This document shows, piece by piece, positions 18,473-27,136 of a stretch of DNA of 64,000 bases. Position numbers and translations under genes: made by a program. Position 1 is the first letter of the stretch; each line of letters begins with the position of its first letter. Source of the stretch: Streptomyces novaecaesareae (GTDB lineage Bacteria > Actinomycetota > Actinomycetes > Streptomycetales > Streptomycetaceae); assembly GCF_000716875.1 (NCBI RefSeq), contig NZ_JNWQ01000018.1, forward strand, positions 1-64,000, written 5' to 3'. The notes below the pieces were generated by a model. It made no database searches. It saw only the letters and a program-made list of their open reading frames with translations, and was not told the origin of the DNA.

Positions 18473-18489
18473 CCATCATAGAATGATGG
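18473..18489. promoter_or_regulatory. operator CCATCAT-AGA-ATGATGG over the permease -10
   Basis: A perfect 7-3-7 palindrome overlaps the minus-strand -10 TATGAT (18480-18475) of the permease gene. A regulator bound here would block RNA polymerase. The divergent FadR-type regulator is the obvious candidate ligand-responsive repressor. A related half site appears at 18515-18521. Confidence 0.7.
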
Positions 18490-18589
18490 GATGAATTGAC
18501 GCACCTCGGAATTGGCATGATGTGCCGACCGTTCATCCACCGGCCACCTTCCACCCAGGCCCCCCGATCCGTAGTCGCAAGGAGTCCCC

Positions 18590-19264
18590 GTGGCGCTGTC
18601 CTCGCCGAGGCGCACCCCGCTGTCCGACCAGGTGATCGCACAGCTGCGTGCCCAGATCACGTCCGGGGAGTGGCCGGTCGGCTCGCGCATCCCCACCGAG
18701 GCCGCCCTGGTCGAACAGTTGGGCGTCGCCCGCAACACCGTGCGCGAGGCCGTCCGCGCCCTCGCGCACAACGGCCTGCTCGACATCCGGCAGGGCTCCG
18801 GCACCTACGTCCTGGCCACCAGCGAGCTGGCCGGAGTGATGCACCGCCGCTTCGCCGACGCCGACCAGGCGCAGGTCGCCGAGCTGCGCGCGGCCCTGGA
18901 GACCTCCGCGGCCGGCCTGGCCGCCCACCGCCGCACCGAGCGCGACCTGGAGCTGCTGGACGGCGCCCTGGCCCGCCGGGAGGCCGCCTGGCAGTCCGGC
19001 GAGGCCGAGGACTTCATCCAGGCCGACGCCGCCTTCCACCAGGCCGTGGTGGCCGCCGCCCACAACGACGTGCTGCTCGCCGTCTACGCCGACCTCGGCG
19101 AGGTCACCCGCGCCCACCTGCGGCACGACGTCGGCCCGGAGCTGATCGCCGAGCGCTACATCGGCCACGACACCATCCTGGACGCCATCCGGGCCGGCGA
19201 CGCCCAGCGCGCCTCGGTCGAGGCCGGCCGCGCCATCGGCGCCTGCGGGACGGCCGACGCGTGA
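18590..19264 (+). CDS. FadR-subfamily GntR transcriptional regulator
   Basis: The 224-aa protein has an N-terminal winged HTH (about 10-68, ASP-type RIPTEAALVEQLGVARNTVREAVRAL) and an all-helical FCD effector domain (about 78-215) with the metal-site type residues D..H (FIQADAAFHQAVV) and H..H later. FCD regulators usually bind carboxylates through a metal. It is divergent from the CynX-type permease, and a palindrome covers the permease promoter, so it probably represses uptake until the substrate appears. The start is GTG. Confidence 0.9.
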   Translation: MALSSPRRTPLSDQVIAQLRAQITSGEWPVGSRIPTEAALVEQLGVARNTVREAVRALAHNGLLDIRQGSGTYVLATSELAGVMHRRFADADQAQVAELRAALETSAAGLAAHRRTERDLELLDGALARREAAWQSGEAEDFIQADAAFHQAVVAAAHNDVLLAVYADLGEVTRAHLRHDVGPELIAERYIGHDTILDAIRAGDAQRASVEAGRAIGACGTADA

Positions 19265-19330
19265 CGGCCGAGACGTGACGGCCGAGACGTGAGAGCCGAC
19301 GCGTGACGGCCGAGACGGAGAGCCGACGCG
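19261..19330. repeat. five tandem 14-bp repeats after the FadR-type gene
   Basis: Five head-to-tail 14-bp units begin at 19261, overlapping the stop codon. Units 1, 2 and 4 are identical (GTGACGGCCGAGAC); units 3 and 5 are variants with GAGAGCCGACGC. Non-coding simple repeat. Confidence 0.85.
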
Positions 19331-19366
19331 CAAGGGCCCGCCTTCCAGCCCCCCGAACAGCAGGAA

Positions 19367-19408
19367 CGCCGCTGCCCGGCACCCCACGAGGGGTACCGGG
19401 CAGCGGCG
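19367..19408 (-). terminator. terminator of fabG-fabI
   Basis: Inverted repeat with 19-bp arms (19367-19385 and 19390-19408), one mismatch and a 4-nt loop, 14 nt beyond the fabI stop. It can also stop transcripts from the convergent FadR-type gene. Confidence 0.88.
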
Positions 19409-19421
19409 TACGGGCGGAGCG

Positions 19422-20189
19422 TCAGGCGCCGATGGCGTGCAGACCGCCGTCGACGTGGATGATCTCGCCGGTGGTCTTCGGGAACCAGTCCGACAGCAGG
19501 GCGACGATGCCGCGGCCGGCCGGCTCCGGGTCGCTCAGGTCCCACTTCAGCGGGGAGCGGTGGTTCCAGGTGTCGGCCAGGTCGCTGAAGCCCGGGATGG
19601 ACTTGGCGGCCATCGAGCCGATCGGACCGGCCGAGATCAGGTTGCAGCGGATGTCCCGCTCGGCCAGGTAGCGCGCCAGGTAGCGGTTGGTCGACTCCAG
19701 GGCGGCCTTGGCCGGGCCCATCCAGTCGTACTGCGGCCAGGCGTACTGCGCGTCGAAGGTCAGGCCGACGACCGAGCCGCCGTCCGGCATCAGCGGCAGC
19801 AGCGCCATGGTCAGCGACTTCAGCGAGAACGCCGAGACGTTCATCGCGGTGGCCACCGACTCCCACGGGGTGTTCAGGAAGTTGCCGCCCAGGGCGTCCT
19901 GCGGGGCGAAGCCGATCGAGTGGACGATGCCGTCCAGGGTCGGCAGGTGCTCGCGGACCTGGTCGGCGATGCCCGCCAGGTCCTCCTCGCTGGAGACGTC
20001 CAGCGACAGCACCTTGACCGGCTTCGGCAGCTTCTTGGCGATCCGCTCGGTCAGGCTCGGGCGCGGGAAGGCGGTGAGGATGATCTCCGCGCCCTGCTCC
20101 TGCGCGAGCTTCGCGGCGTGGAAGGCGATGGAGGACTCCATCAGCACGCCGGTGATCAGGATCCGCTTGCCTTCGAGGATTCCGCTCAT
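19422..20189 (-). CDS. fabI: enoyl-[acyl-carrier-protein] reductase [NADH], InhA-like
   Basis: Catalyses the NADH-dependent reduction of the trans-2-enoyl-ACP double bond, the last step of each fatty acid elongation round. At 255 aa it fits the FabI/InhA family. Visible are the divergent NAD motif GVLMESSI, the SIGFAP segment (91-96), and catalytic F145, Y154 and K161 (YDWMGPAK). The gene follows fabG after only 2 bp, the same gene order as mycobacterial fabG1-inhA. This is the target class of isoniazid and triclosan. Confidence 0.96.
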   Translation of the reverse strand: MSGILEGKRILITGVLMESSIAFHAAKLAQEQGAEIILTAFPRPSLTERIAKKLPKPVKVLSLDVSSEEDLAGIADQVREHLPTLDGIVHSIGFAPQDALGGNFLNTPWESVATAMNVSAFSLKSLTMALLPLMPDGGSVVGLTFDAQYAWPQYDWMGPAKAALESTNRYLARYLAERDIRCNLISAGPIGSMAAKSIPGFSDLADTWNHRSPLKWDLSDPEPAGRGIVALLSDWFPKTTGEIIHVDGGLHAIGA

Positions 20190-20191
20190 GT

Positions 20192-20911
20192 TCAGTGACC
20201 CATGCCCAATCCGCCGTCGACGGGAATGACGGCTCCGGTGATGTACGCGGCCTCGTCCGACCCGAGGAACCGCACGGTGGAGGCGACCTCGGCGGGCGCC
20301 GCGTAGCGGCCCAGCGGCACGTCCGCGACGATCTGCGCGCGGCGCTCATCGGTGAGCACGGCGGTCATGTCGGTGTCGACGAAGCCGGGCGCGACCACGT
20401 TGACGGTGATGTTGCGCGGGCCGAGTTCGCGCGCCAGCGACCGGGCGAAGCCCACCAGGCCGGCCTTGGAGGCGGCGTAGTTGGACTGGCCCGGCGAGCC
20501 GGACAGGCCCACCACGGAGGAGATCAGCACGACGCGGCCCTTCTTGGCGCGCATCATCAGCTTCGAGGCGCGCTTGACCACCCGGAAGGTGCCGGTCAGG
20601 TTGGTGTCCACGACGGAGGTGAAGTCCTCCTCCGACATGCGCAGCAGCAGGGTGTCGTTGGTGATGCCCGCGTTGGCGACCAGCACCTCGACCGCGCCGT
20701 GCTTCTGCTCGATCTCGGTGAAGGCGGCGTCGACCTGCGCGGCGTCCGTGATGTCACAGCGGACCGCGAGGACGTCGTACTTCACCAGGGCCTCGGGCAC
20801 CTCGCCCGAGCGGCTGGTGATGGCCACCTTGTCGCCCGCCTCGGCGAAGGCCTGGGCGATCGCGAGGCCGATGCCCCGGTTTCCTCCGGTGACGAGAACC
20901 GAGCGGCTCAA
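20192..20911 (-). CDS. fabG: 3-oxoacyl-[acyl-carrier-protein] reductase
   Basis: NADPH-dependent reduction of 3-ketoacyl-ACP in fatty acid synthesis. The 239-aa SDR has TGGNRGIG (8-15), NAG (80-82), catalytic serine in LISSVVG (131-132), Y145 and K149 (YAASK). I place the start at a TTG (20911) that gives the conserved LSRSVLVTGG N-terminus and has AGAGGTG 6 nt upstream; the ATG ten codons earlier has no ribosome-binding site. It is the first gene of the fabG-fabI operon. Confidence 0.94.
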   Translation of the reverse strand: MSRSVLVTGGNRGIGLAIAQAFAEAGDKVAITSRSGEVPEALVKYDVLAVRCDITDAAQVDAAFTEIEQKHGAVEVLVANAGITNDTLLLRMSEEDFTSVVDTNLTGTFRVVKRASKLMMRAKKGRVVLISSVVGLSGSPGQSNYAASKAGLVGFARSLARELGPRNITVNVVAPGFVDTDMTAVLTDERRAQIVADVPLGRYAAPAEVASTVRFLGSDEAAYITGAVIPVDGGLGMGH

Positions 20912-21224
20912 CGATCCACCTCTCTCCGTGTATGAGCGCATACGTCGGAATGCGTACGCACTGTGACGCTATCGGGCGGTCGGCGGTGGCGGCGCATCGG
21001 TCTCCCACAGCGCCGCACGGAAGGAACTGTCGCAATCCGACAATCCGCGCCCGCCGTTCCCGTCCGGTCGGCGACAGCGCACCAGGCCCGGGCCCTGCCC
21101 GGATCGGGGCGACTGTACGGGAACAACACGGGCCGCTGCACCCGTTGCCCCCGAGGTAGGGACCGGCCCGGGCCTGTCGTACCGTTCACCCGACCCATCC
21201 CGGCGAGCGACGAAGGCAGAGCGG
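20912..21224. other. 313-bp divergent regulatory region of fabG and the MBL gene
   Basis: It holds the fabG ribosome-binding site, a GTATG-AGCG-CATAC palindrome at 20931-20944 only 20 nt before the TTG start, and a second symmetric core TGCGTACGCA near 20951-20960. These could be operator sites for a fatty acid regulator. A TACCGT hexamer at 21180-21185 is a possible -10 for the plus-strand hydrolase gene. I see no gene here. Confidence 0.45.
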
Positions 21225-22370
21225 ATGACCAAGGCACGGCCCGGGAGCACCCACCGACGCGGACGACTGCTGACCCTCACCGCCCTGGCCACCGGCCTGG
21301 GCGCGGCCGCCTGGTCGCTGCGCGACCTTCCGGCGGCGTTCGGGCGCCGGCCGGACGGCGAGCGCGAGGAGCGGGTGCGCAACTCCCCGCAGTACCGCGA
21401 CGGCGTCTTCCACAACGCGCCGTCCACGCTCGCCCGCAACGCCGGCGCCCCCGGCTTCGACCGCGCCACCGCCCGCCGGATGCTCTTCGAGCGCGAGGGC
21501 CGCGTCCCCGCCCACCCGGTGCCGACCGTCCGCCCGGCCACCCCTCCCGGCCCGGCCGCCGAGGGCGTGGAGCTCACCTGGTACGGGCACGCCTCCGCGC
21601 TGGTGGAGATCGAGGGCTTCCGGGTGCTGCTCGACCCGATCTGGAGCGACCGCTGCTCGCCCTCCGCGCACGTCGGCCCCAAGCGGCTGCACCCGGTGCC
21701 GGTCGAGCTGGAGGAGCTGCCGCCGGTCGACGCCGTGCTGATCTCGCACGACCACTACGACCACCTCGACATGGCGACGGTCAAGCGCCTGGTGCGCAGC
21801 CAGTCCGCGCCCTTCGCGGTGCCGCTCGGCATCGGCGCCCACCTGCGCCGCTGGGGCGTCCCGGAGCACCGGATCATCGAGCTGGACTGGGACGAGACCT
21901 GCAACCTGGGCGAGCTGGTCCTCACCCTGACGTCCGCGCACCACTTCTCCGGCCGCGGCCTGACCCGCAACACCACCCTGTGGGGCTCCTGGGTGATCGC
22001 CGGCCCGAACCGCAAGGTCTTCTACACCGGCGACTCCGGCTACTTCGAGGGCTACGCCCGGATCGGCGAGCAGCACGGCCCGTTCGACGCCGCGCTGGTC
22101 CAGATCGGCGCCTACGACGAGGCCTGGGCGGACATCCACATGACCCCCGAGGACGCCGTCCTCGCGCACCGCGACCTCACCGCCGGCCTGCTGGTGCCCG
22201 TCCACTGGTGCACCTTCAACCTCGGCCTGCACCGCTGGGCCGAGCCGGTCGAGCGGCTGGTGGCGGAGGCCAAGGAGCACGCCGTCCCGCTGGCCGTGCC
22301 GCGCCCCGGCGAGCGGGTGGACGTCGACAACCCGCCGGAGCTCGACAGCTGGTGGGAGTCCGTCGGCTGA
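21225..22370 (+). CDS. metallo-beta-lactamase fold hydrolase (NAPE-PLD/UlaG-like)
   Basis: The 381-aa protein has an N-terminal hydrophobic segment (residues 14-31) that may anchor or export it, followed by the MBL fold: WYGHASALVEI (118-128), the metal motif SHDHYDHLD (174-182), AHHFSGRG, TGDSGYF and a final H in VPVHWCTFNL. This set matches the MBL group that includes NAPE-type phospholipase D and ascorbate-6-phosphate lactonase. Substrate not assignable. A hairpin terminator follows. Confidence 0.88.
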   Translation: MTKARPGSTHRRGRLLTLTALATGLGAAAWSLRDLPAAFGRRPDGEREERVRNSPQYRDGVFHNAPSTLARNAGAPGFDRATARRMLFEREGRVPAHPVPTVRPATPPGPAAEGVELTWYGHASALVEIEGFRVLLDPIWSDRCSPSAHVGPKRLHPVPVELEELPPVDAVLISHDHYDHLDMATVKRLVRSQSAPFAVPLGIGAHLRRWGVPEHRIIELDWDETCNLGELVLTLTSAHHFSGRGLTRNTTLWGSWVIAGPNRKVFYTGDSGYFEGYARIGEQHGPFDAALVQIGAYDEAWADIHMTPEDAVLAHRDLTAGLLVPVHWCTFNLGLHRWAEPVERLVAEAKEHAVPLAVPRPGERVDVDNPPELDSWWESVG

Positions 22371-22379
22371 CGCCCCGCC

Positions 22380-22407
22380 CGACGGCGCCGACGGGGCGGC
22401 GCCGTCG
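22380..22407 (+). terminator. hairpin after the MBL gene
   Basis: Perfect 10-bp arms (22380-22389 and 22398-22407) with an 8-nt loop, 10 nt past the stop codon. Confidence 0.6.
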
Positions 22408-22477
22408 CTGGCCGAAACCGCAGCGCACCGGTCGAAATGCGCTGGCCGGAAACCCGGTGGACGGGAAATGATGCGGT

Positions 22478-24091
22478 GTGGGCGCCCTGTGGCGCCGCAC
22501 CGTCACCCTCCGCGACCTGGGAGCCCGATTGCCTCCGATCCTTCCGGCCGACCGCGCCGGCGCCGCGCCCGGGCGCGCCGTCGATCCGCTGTTCCTCGCC
22601 CTGCCGCTGCGCACCCTCGCCGACGCCGCCCTCACCCGGGCCCGCGAACTCGGCGCGAGCCACGCCGACTTCCGCCTGGAGCGGATCCGCAGCGCCTCCT
22701 GGCGGCTGCGCGACGCCCGCCCGGCCGGCACCTCCGACAGCGTGCAACTCGGCTTCGCCGTCCGGGTGCTGCTGGACGGCGCCTGGGGCTTCGCCGCCGG
22801 TGTCGACCTCAACCCAGGCACGGCGGCCCGGGTCGCCGAGCAGGCCGTCGCGGTGGCCCGCCTCTCCGGCGGGATCAGCCGGGCGGCCGGCACCGCCGAG
22901 CGGGTCGAGCTGGCCGAGGAGCCCGTCCACCGGGACGTCACCTGGGTCTCCTCGTACGAGATCAACCCGTTCGAGGTGCCGGACGCCGAGAAGACCGCGC
23001 TGCTCGCCGAGCGGAGCGCCCGGCTGCTGGCCGCCGAGGGCGTCTCGCACGTCCAGGCGGCCCTGCGGACCGTCCAGGAGAACAAGTTCTACGCGGACAC
23101 CGCGGGCACCGTGACGACCCAGCAGCGGATCCGGCTCGAATCCGAGCTGGAGGCCACCTCGGTCGACGAGCGCACCGGCGCCTTCGACTCGATGCGCACC
23201 CTCGCCCCGCCGGTCGGCCGCGGGTACGAGTACGTGACCGGCACCGAGTGGGACTGGGACGCGGAGCTCGCCGAACTGCCCGTCCTGCTGGCCGAGAAGA
23301 TGAAGGCGCCGAGCGTCGAGGCCGGCCGCTACGACCTGGTCATCGACCCGTCCAACCTCTGGCTGACCATCCACGAGTCGATCGGCCACGCCACCGAGCT
23401 GGACCGCGCGCTCGGCTACGAGGCCGCCTACGCCGGTACGTCCTTCGCCACCTTCGAGCGGCTCGGCAGCCTCAGGTACGGCTCGGACCTGATGCACGTC
23501 ACCGGCGACCGCACCGCCGAGCACGGCCTGTCCACCATCGGCTACGACGACGAGGGCGTCGCCACCCAGTCCTGGGACCTGATCCGGGACGGCGTCCTGG
23601 TCGGCTACCAACTCGACCGCGGCATGGCCAAGTTGAAGGGCTTCGAGCGCTCCAACGGCTGCGCCTTCGCGGACTCCCCCGCGCACGTCCCGGTCCAGCG
23701 GATGGCCAACGTCTCGCTCCGGCCCGCCGCCGACGGCCCGGACACCGAGGGCCTGTTCGCCGGGGTGGAGAACGGCCTGTACATCGTCGGCGACCGCTCC
23801 TGGTCGATCGACATGCAGCGCTACAACTTCCAGTTCACCGGCCAGCGGGCCTACGCCATCAAGAACGGCGAACTCGCGGGCCAGGTCAAGGACTTCGCCT
23901 ACCAGGCCACCACCACCGACTTCTGGGGCTCGATGGCGGCGGTCGGCGGCCCGCAGACCTACGTCCTCGGCGGCGCCTTCAACTGCGGCAAGGCGCAGCC
24001 CGGCCAGATCGCGGCGGTCAGCCACGGCTGCCCGTCGGCGCTGTTCCGGAACGTCAACGTGCTCAACACCCAGCAGGAGGCGGGTCACTGA
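22478..24091 (+). CDS. tldD: TldD-type metalloprotease subunit
   Basis: A 537-aa TldD family protein with the zinc-protease motif HESIGH (299-304, HExxxH) in HESIGHATELDRALGYEAAY and the C-terminal TTTDFWGSMAAVGGPQTY block. TldD and its partner TldE/PmbA form a heterodimeric protease that trims unfolded or leader-bearing peptides and is used in maturation of some RiPP antibiotics and antitoxin turnover. The next gene is the partner, with TGATG overlap. The GTG start gives about 35 extra N-terminal residues before the usual family start; a shorter start is possible. Confidence 0.93.
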   Translation: MGALWRRTVTLRDLGARLPPILPADRAGAAPGRAVDPLFLALPLRTLADAALTRARELGASHADFRLERIRSASWRLRDARPAGTSDSVQLGFAVRVLLDGAWGFAAGVDLNPGTAARVAEQAVAVARLSGGISRAAGTAERVELAEEPVHRDVTWVSSYEINPFEVPDAEKTALLAERSARLLAAEGVSHVQAALRTVQENKFYADTAGTVTTQQRIRLESELEATSVDERTGAFDSMRTLAPPVGRGYEYVTGTEWDWDAELAELPVLLAEKMKAPSVEAGRYDLVIDPSNLWLTIHESIGHATELDRALGYEAAYAGTSFATFERLGSLRYGSDLMHVTGDRTAEHGLSTIGYDDEGVATQSWDLIRDGVLVGYQLDRGMAKLKGFERSNGCAFADSPAHVPVQRMANVSLRPAADGPDTEGLFAGVENGLYIVGDRSWSIDMQRYNFQFTGQRAYAIKNGELAGQVKDFAYQATTTDFWGSMAAVGGPQTYVLGGAFNCGKAQPGQIAAVSHGCPSALFRNVNVLNTQQEAGH

Positions 24092-25488
24092 TGACCGCGA
24101 TGCAGCCCCACGAACTCGTCGAGCTGGCGCTCGGCCTCTCCCGCGCCGACGGCTGCGTGGTGATCGCCGACGAGGAGTCCACCGCCAACCTGCGCTGGGC
24201 GGCCAACGCCCTGACCACCAACGGCGTCACCCGCGGCCGCCGGCTGACCGTGATCGCCACCGTGGCCGGCGCCGAGGGCACCGCCTCCGGCGTGGTCTCC
24301 CGCGAGGCCGTCACGCCGGAGGAGGTGGAGTCCCTGGTGCGGGCCGCCGAGGAGGCCGCCCGCGCGGCCGGCCCGGCCGAGGACGCCCAGCCCCTGGTCG
24401 CCGACCAGCCGTCGTCCCCGGAGTTCACCCGGCCGCCCGCGCAGACCTCGATCGAGGTGTTCGAGGCCTTCGGCCCGGCCCTCGGCGAGGCGTTCGCCCG
24501 CGCCGCCGCCCAGGGCGAGCTGCTGTACGGCTTCGCCCGGCACGAGCTCACCACCAGCTACCTGGGCAGCTCCACCGGCCTGCGGCTGCGCCACGACCAG
24601 CCGACCGGCATGGTCGAGATCAACGCCAAGACCGCCGACCTGTCCGGTTCGGCCTGGGTCGGCGCCGCCACCCGGGACTTCGCCGACATCGACGTCCCGG
24701 CCCTGCACACCGAGCTGACCAAGCGCCTCGGCTGGGGCGCCCGCAAGGTGGACCTGCCGGCCGGCCGCTACGAGACGCTGCTGCCGCCCTCGGCCGTCGC
24801 CGACCTGCTGATCTGCCTCAACTGGGCCTCCGGCGGCCGGGACGCCCACGAGGGCCGGACGGTCTTCTCCAAGCCCGGCGGAGGCACCCGGCTCGGCGAC
24901 AAGCTCAGCGGCCTGCCGCTGACGCTGCGCTCCGACCCGCACGAGCCCGGCCTGCAGGCCCCGCCGTTCGTCCTCGCGCACTCCAGCGGCGGGGACGTCT
25001 CGGTCTTCGACAACGGCGAGCCGATCGCCGCCACCGAGTGGATCCGCGAGGGCGTGCTCCACGAGCTGATCACGAGCCGCCACGCGGCCGGCCTCACCGG
25101 CCTGCCGGTGCGCCCGGCCATCGACAACCTCGTGCTGGAGACGGCCGACCAGGAGTCGGCGCCGACCCTGGACGAGATGATCGCCCGCACCGAGCGCGGC
25201 CTGCTGCTCACCTGCCTGTGGTACATCCGCGAGGTCGACCCGGCGACGCTGCTGCTCACCGGCCTCACCCGGGACGGCGTCTACCTGGTGGAGAACGGCG
25301 AGGTCGTCGGCGCGGTCAACAACTTCCGGTTCAACGAGTCCCCGGTCGACCTGCTCGGCCGGATCACCGAGGCGGGCCGCACCGAACGCTGCCTGCCCCG
25401 CGAGTGGAGCGACTACTTCACCCGCACCGCGATGCCACCCGTGCGTGTCGCGGACTTCAACATGAGTTCGGTCAGCCAGGCCTCTTAG
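24091..25488 (+). CDS. TldE/PmbA-type subunit
   Basis: The 465-aa protein belongs to the TldD/PmbA superfamily but lacks HExxxH, as expected for the non-catalytic TldE/PmbA partner. Shared motifs include [19 protein letters not shown] in the middle and [10 protein letters not shown] at the end. The ATG overlaps the tldD stop codon (TGATG), so the two subunits are translated together, consistent with a 1:1 dimer. No RiPP precursor or toxin-antitoxin gene is visible nearby, so the pair probably does housekeeping proteolysis here. Confidence 0.92.
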   Translation: MTAMQPHELVELALGLSRADGCVVIADEESTANLRWAANALTTNGVTRGRRLTVIATVAGAEGTASGVVSREAVTPEEVESLVRAAEEAARAAGPAEDAQPLVADQPSSPEFTRPPAQTSIEVFEAFGPALGEAFARAAAQGELLYGFARHELTTSYLGSSTGLRLRHDQPTGMVEINAKTADLSGSAWVGAATRDFADIDVPALHTELTKRLGWGARKVDLPAGRYETLLPPSAVADLLICLNWASGGRDAHEGRTVFSKPGGGTRLGDKLSGLPLTLRSDPHEPGLQAPPFVLAHSSGGDVSVFDNGEPIAATEWIREGVLHELITSRHAAGLTGLPVRPAIDNLVLETADQESAPTLDEMIARTERGLLLTCLWYIREVDPATLLLTGLTRDGVYLVENGEVVGAVNNFRFNESPVDLLGRITEAGRTERCLPREWSDYFTRTAMPPVRVADFNMSSVSQAS

Positions 25489-25516
25489 CCGCTGACCGAC
25501 GGGGGATACGAGAGAC

Positions 25517-26068
25517 ATGATGGACGAGAAACGGCTGGTCAAGACGAGCAAGATGCTGTCGCGCATCCTGCGGCACGACCCGGACCGGGTGGGCGTCACG
25601 CTGGACGAGGCCGGCTGGGTCCGGATCGACGTGCTGCTCGCCGCGCTCAGGGCGAAGGGCAACCGGCTGACCAGGGCCGAGCTGGACCACGTCGTGGCCA
25701 CCAACAACAAGCGCCGCTTCGGCTACTCACCGGACGGTCTCTCGATCCGCGCGAACCAGGGCCACACGGTGGCGGTCGACCTCGGTCTGGCCGCCGCCGT
25801 GCCGCCCCACGTGCTCTACCACGGCACCGCCGACCGGCACCTGGCGGCGATCTTCCGCGAGGGCCTGCGTCCGATGGCCCGCCAGGACGTCCACCTCTCG
25901 GCGGACACCGAGACGGCCACCGGGGTCGGCGCCCGGCACGGCCGCCCGGTGGTGCTGACCGTCAACGCGGCCGCGATGACGGCGGCCGGCCACGAGTTCC
26001 GGCTCAGCGAGAACGGCGTCTGGCTCACCGGCGCCGTACCCCCGCAGTACCTCTCCCGGCGCTCCTAG
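25517..26068 (+). CDS. kptA: RNA 2'-phosphotransferase, KptA/Tpt1 family
   Basis: A 183-aa protein with full Tpt1 architecture: N-terminal winged-helix RNA-binding domain with SKMLSRILRHDPDRVG (11-26) and a C-terminal NAD-binding ADP-ribosyl-transferase-like domain with YHGT near 106, ARQDVHLS and the V/L-rich strands. The family removes a splice-junction 2'-phosphate from tRNA via NAD in eukaryotes; in bacteria, which lack that splicing pathway, the substrate is uncertain and may be 2'-phosphorylated or ADP-ribosylated RNA. It follows the tldD pair by 28 bp and ends at a hairpin. Confidence 0.92.
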   Translation: MMDEKRLVKTSKMLSRILRHDPDRVGVTLDEAGWVRIDVLLAALRAKGNRLTRAELDHVVATNNKRRFGYSPDGLSIRANQGHTVAVDLGLAAAVPPHVLYHGTADRHLAAIFREGLRPMARQDVHLSADTETATGVGARHGRPVVLTVNAAAMTAAGHEFRLSENGVWLTGAVPPQYLSRRS

Positions 26069-26079
26069 CCCGGCGTCCC

Positions 26080-26115
26080 CGAAGGGCCTGTCCGCTCCGC
26101 CGGACAGGCCCTTCG
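26080..26115 (+). terminator. terminator after kptA
   Basis: Perfect 15-bp arms (26080-26094 and 26101-26115) with a 6-nt loop, 12 nt after the stop. Confidence 0.88.
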
Positions 26116-26231
26116 CGTACCCGACCGGGTGCGTCCGCCCCACCCGGTCTCGTCGCCGCGGGCGCCCGGGCGTACCGTGAGGAGGCCGCGCGGCAAGGCG
26201 CGCGGGGGGCGTCACGAGGGCGGTAGGACAC

Positions 26232-26615
26232 ATGGGCAAGAGCGCCGACGACGGGCAGGTCTTCCGGATCACGGGAGCGCGCAGCAGCCTCAGCGAGGAC
26301 GTCCGGGGGCGCCAGCGCCGCTACGTCATCTCGATGCTGCTCCGTACGGTCTGCGTGCTGCTCGCGGTGGTGCTGTGGGACGTCCAGCGGTGGCTGGCGT
26401 TCGGGGCGCTGGCGGGCGCCGTGCTGCTGCCGTACTTCGCGGTGCTGATCGCCAACGCGGGCCGGGAGCGGGCGCCGGGCCTGCCGAGCACCTTCGACAT
26501 CCCGCTGGACACCCCGCTGATGCTGGGCCCCGGTGGGAGGGGAGGGGCCGGTGCGACAGCCGGTACAGGAGAGGCAAAGGCGCCTGCCACCGATCCTTCA
26601 CAGGACGTGAACTGA
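26232..26615 (+). CDS. DUF3099 membrane protein
   Basis: A 127-aa actinobacterial protein with the DUF3099 pattern: a short N-terminal segment (VFRITGARSSLSEDVRGRQRRYVISM) and two transmembrane helices (about 36-52 and 56-75), then a disordered Gly/Ala/Pro tail. Function unknown. A TACCGT at 26172-26177 may be its -10. Confidence 0.85.
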   Translation: MGKSADDGQVFRITGARSSLSEDVRGRQRRYVISMLLRTVCVLLAVVLWDVQRWLAFGALAGAVLLPYFAVLIANAGRERAPGLPSTFDIPLDTPLMLGPGGRGGAGATAGTGEAKAPATDPSQDVN

Positions 26616-26729
26616 CCGTCCGTTTCACCCCGCTTCACCCCCGTACGGCCCGCGGAAAGCTCAGAAGAAGCTCAGATTAATCATGCAAGACCTCCCCATC
26701 CGAGGGTCCTGGCGTGACATACTGCGTAC

Positions 26730-26800
26730 GCGCTCCGCATCCCCCGTCGGAGCGACGGACCGACGCCGGGCGGCTCCCCCCGTGGCTGCCCGGCGTCGCC
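26730..26800 (+). ncRNA. 6C small RNA
   Basis: Two consecutive stem-loops with C-rich loops on the plus strand. Hairpin 1 has 7-bp arms (26731-26737, 26748-26754) and a loop with CCCCC; hairpin 2 has 11-bp arms (26761-26771, 26788-26798) and a loop with CCCCCC. This is the defining structure of the actinobacterial 6C RNA, a trans-acting sRNA whose C-rich loops pair with G-rich ribosome-binding sites. A CATACT -10 at 26718-26723 would start transcription near 26730. The first loop has five rather than six Cs. Ends are approximate. In mycobacteria and Streptomyces 6C RNA has been linked to growth and sporulation. Confidence 0.85.
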
Positions 26801-26890
26801 ATGCCCGGATCCGGACGCCTCGGCCAGGCGCCTCGACCGGGCGTGACAGACTGGCGGCGCAGACTTCCCGCCTACCGTTGAGGACGCCCG

Positions 26891-27136
26891 ATGGACACCC
26901 CGCAGCCGCCGATCTGCTCCGCCAAGGGCTGCCGGGCGGACGCCGGCTGGGTACTGGTGTGGAACAACCCCAAGCTGCACACCCCGGACCGCCGCAAGAC
27001 CTGGCTCGCCTGCGACGAGCACCGCGAGCACCTGTCCCAGTTCCTCGGCGTGCGCGGCTTCCTCAAGGAGGTCGTCGCCTTCGCCGACTACCCCAGGACT
27101 CCCGAGGGGCCTGAAGCCCCCGCAGAGCCGGCCTAG
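26891..27136 (+). CDS. small conserved Cys-rich protein of unknown function
   Basis: An 81-aa protein with C9-x4-C14 ([22 protein letters not shown]) and CDEHREHL around 41-48, a pattern typical of a small zinc-binding fold. I recall it as a conserved actinobacterial hypothetical. GAGGA precedes the ATG. Its stop codon shares the palindrome CTAG (27133-27136) with the stop codon of convergent moaA. Confidence 0.78.
   Translation: MDTPQPPICSAKGCRADAGWVLVWNNPKLHTPDRRKTWLACDEHREHLSQFLGVRGFLKEVVAFADYPRTPEGPEAPAEPA

Noticed and set aside
20951..20960. TGCGTACGCA as a proven fatty-acid regulator site
   Set aside because: Short palindromes are common in GC-rich DNA; kept only as a note in the region entry.
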